From: Chloroflexota bacterium
Lineage (GTDB): Bacteria; Chloroflexota; Dehalococcoidia; SM23-28-2; RBG-16-64-32
Length of the DNA stretch: 16,239 nt
NCBI GenBank assembly: GCA_005880075.1
Contig: VBJT01000066.1
Coordinates: 1 to 16,239, forward strand
Direction of reading: 5' to 3'
Under the pieces are notes generated by a model. The model saw nothing but the letters and a program-made list of their open reading frames with translations, searched no databases and had not been told where the DNA came from. The position numbers and the translations under genes were made by a program. This document shows positions 14,388-16,239 of the stretch, in pieces (position 1 is the stretch's first letter; each line of letters begins with the position of its first letter).

Positions 14388-16239
14388 GGGCCGCAGACGG
14401 CTCCCCCCTGCTCGCTCTCCGTTTTGGCCTGCGCTGATCGGCGGCAGTCTCATTCTTCTCACCTTTGTGCTCCTTTCGGAGCAGTCCAGCGGGGCACTAA
14501 CCTATACGGCGACCTTCCCTGCAACCGAGGACACGTACGTCAAAAACACTCGTGCCACCACCAACTACGGGCAAGACACGACATTACAGGCGGACATGGA
14601 GCCCAGCATCGAGCGGGCCCTCATCCGCTTTTCTCTGGCCGGACTTCCGAGTAACGCGGTCATTCAGTCGGCAACTTTGAGGCTCTTCGTTGTCGATCAG
14701 TCCAACCAGTCGGGCAGCGTCCAGCGGGTCAACGGCTCGTGGGCTGAGAACACAACCACCTGGGCAAATGCGCCCGCTATTGGCGGTCAGGTCGCGATAA
14801 TTGCGGGTCCCGCGCAGGAGAGCACCTGGAAAGAAACGAGCGTGCTACCCGCAGTCACTGGAAACGGGCGGGTCGATTTCTACATCGTTACCGCCTCAAC
14901 TGATGGCGTCGACTATGCGTCCTCTGAGAACGCGGCCTATCAGCCGACGCTGGTTATCCGCTGGTCGGTACCAACCAGTGCACCCTCACCGACTCCCCAG
15001 GCGACGCCCGGCGGTCCCGGCGCGACAGGCACGCCCGGGTCGACCCCCGGCGCGACAGCCACGCCCGGCACGCCCGCGTCGACCCCCGGCGCGACAGCCA
15101 CGCCTGCACCGACGCCGGTCGGCGGCGCTATCGGCGCGACGTACTTCGTCGACAATGCTGCGGGCAACGACGGCAATAGCGGAACGAGCGAATCCGCCGC
15201 CTGGCGGACGGTGGGCAAGGTCAGTAACGTGACTCTGGCGCCAGGGGACCGCGTGCTCTTCAAGCGTGGCGGCGTCTGGTCAGGCCCGCTGACTCTGGCC
15301 AAGGCTGGGACGGCGGACAGGCCCATCACAATTGGTTCATACGGCAGCGGCGCTTTGCCGGTCATACAGGGGCCCGGCGACTGCGTCGACGTCAAGGGAA
15401 CCCGGCTGATCGTAAGTCAGCTGAATGTAAAAGACTGCGCCTGGGCGGGCATCAGGATTTCCACAGGCGCGACGTTCAACCGTATAGACGGCGACCTGAT
15501 AACGGGGAACGTTGCGGGCGTGCACGTTGCGTCGGGCGCCTCGGACAACGTGATAGTGGGCAATACCCTTCAGAACAATAACAAGATGTCGGTCAACACG
15601 CCCGGCGGTTACGACGACAACGGCGCCTTCGGGGTCCTGCTCAACGGCGATCGCAACGAGGTGATGAACAACTCCATCTCCGGAAGCGACGCCTTCTCTT
15701 ACGATTACGGACGCGACGGTTCGGCAGTCGAAATCTACGGCGGGCAGGGGAACAACGTTCATCACAATCTCGGCGTCGACAACGACGCGTTCAGCGAGCT
15801 TGGTGATTCGCGGGCTCGGGACAACACGTTCGCCTACAACGTTGTCAGGTCCTCGGTGCCTAACTCCACGTTTATCGTTACGAGGGGCGGGCAGAATGGG
15901 TACGGCCCTGTCGCCAACACCCGGCTCTTTAACAACACAGTAGTCATGACGGGCGCCGGCACTCAGGGCTTTGTTTGCTATGCCGGCTGCAACAGCAGCG
16001 TTTTGATGATGCGCGACAACATCATCGAGGCGGTTCAGAAGGTCGGCTACGCCGACGCCGCCTTCGACGAGGACTACGACATCTATGCGGGTGGCCAGGC
16101 GCAGTTTCCGCTCGGCGCCCACAGCACGGTCGCCGACCCGATGTTCGGCAACGTCGGAACGGGCGACTTCCACCTCGCTTCGGCCAGCCCGGCCGTAGAC
16201 AGTGGCGTGAATGTCCGGCTGACTGCGGACTTCGAAGGC
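14296..16239 (+). CDS. Surface protein: TM anchor, DNRLRE domain, Thr/Pro linker, right-handed beta-helix (3' partial)
   Basis: The frame is open from ATG 14296 to the right edge (648 residues). A basic cytosolic segment of about 43 residues (RRSKQ, KGRRR) precedes a hydrophobic anchor (about 44-63, ALIGGSLILLTFVLL), giving N-in, C-out topology. Residues 69-223 form a DNRLRE/CBM96-like domain (TEDTYVKN, NYGQDTTLQAD, RALIRFSL, NGSWAENTTTWANAP). Residues 224-280 are a Thr/Pro/Gly linker with repeated PGATATP units. From about 281 (TYFVDNAAGNDGNSG) the rest is a parallel beta-helix with recurring N-x-[IV] turns (TFNRIDGDLITGN, DNVIVGNTLQNNN, NEVMNNSISG), as in polysaccharide lyases and related surface proteins. 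Catalytic residues cannot be assigned. No in-frame ATG precedes 14296 back to the stop at 14209. Confidence 0.85.
   Translation, partial: MQLFPFRVKLSLPDAITHRRSKQSAVGGSAKGRRRLPPARSPFWPALIGGSLILLTFVLLSEQSSGALTYTATFPATEDTYVKNTRATTNYGQDTTLQADMEPSIERALIRFSLAGLPSNAVIQSATLRLFVVDQSNQSGSVQRVNGSWAENTTTWANAPAIGGQVAIIAGPAQESTWKETSVLPAVTGNGRVDFYIVTASTDGVDYASSENAAYQPTLVIRWSVPTSAPSPTPQATPGGPGATGTPGSTPGATATPGTPASTPGATATPAPTPVGGAIGATYFVDNAAGNDGNSGTSESAAWRTVGKVSNVTLAPGDRVLFKRGGVWSGPLTLAKAGTADRPITIGSYGSGALPVIQGPGDCVDVKGTRLIVSQLNVKDCAWAGIRISTGATFNRIDGDLITGNVAGVHVASGASDNVIVGNTLQNNNKMSVNTPGGYDDNGAFGVLLNGDRNEVMNNSISGSDAFSYDYGRDGSAVEIYGGQGNNVHHNLGVDNDAFSELGDSRARDNTFAYNVVRSSVPNSTFIVTRGGQNGYGPVANTRLFNNTVVMTGAGTQGFVCYAGCNSSVLMMRDNIIEAVQKVGYADAAFDEDYDIYAGGQAQFPLGAHSTVADPMFGNVGTGDFHLASASPAVDSGVNVRLTADFEG
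15016..15111 (+). repeat. Imperfect Thr/Pro linker repeats
   Basis: The string cccggcgcgacag recurs at 15016, 15046 and 15085 (offsets 30 and 39 bases), encoding PGAT-type units separated by GTPGST and GTPAST variants. This is the flexible linker between the DNRLRE and beta-helix domains. The uneven offsets suggest past slippage. Confidence 0.7.

Overview
This is a GC-rich bacterial window whose genes all look like parts of a cell-envelope glycan and surface-protein locus. I saw no rRNA, tRNA, CRISPR array or insertion sequence. Thr/Pro-rich linkers between surface domains, DNRLRE (CBM96-like) modules, a TTG start with a strong ribosome binding site, and a J-domain fused to a polytopic membrane protein suggest Chloroflexota or a similar non-proteobacterial lineage. 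That assignment is an inference from style and rests on no marker gene.

Layout. From about 10.47 kb leftward, everything is on the minus strand: a YdjM/DUF457-like membrane protein (9968-10468), a family 2 glycosyltransferase (8983-9963), a polytopic GT-C-like protein with two degenerate J-domains at its N-terminus (6472-8832), a second GT2 (5603-6472), a small membrane protein (5422-5628), a secreted Pro-rich membrane-anchored protein (4240-5283), and a very large multidomain protein that starts with TTG at 4085 and runs off the left edge. The large reading frame is easily missed because it has no stop inside the window. Read continuously, it encodes TM1, a Pro-rich exterior segment, TM2, a cytosolic GT2 domain, TM3, two DNRLRE domains, a Thr/Pro linker and a metallophosphatase. 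From 10.59 kb rightward, the plus strand carries two HprK-like P-loop proteins in tandem (10587-11711 and 11714-12766), a Wzx-like polysaccharide flippase (12766-14163), and a partial surface protein with a TM anchor, a DNRLRE domain, a Thr/Pro linker and a right-handed beta-helix (14296 to the right edge).

How the genes may work together (inference). The GT2 and GT-C-like enzymes would build a lipid-linked glycan, the flippase would move it across the membrane, and the Pro-rich, DNRLRE, phosphatase and beta-helix proteins would act on or bind the glycan outside. The HprK-like pair could be a phosphorylation step, but substrates cannot be read from the sequence. The most unusual items are the GT2-TM-DNRLRE-metallophosphatase fusion, the double HPD-less J-domain on a GT-C-like protein, the paired HprK-like genes, and two hairpin-rich leaders in front of the two DNRLRE genes.
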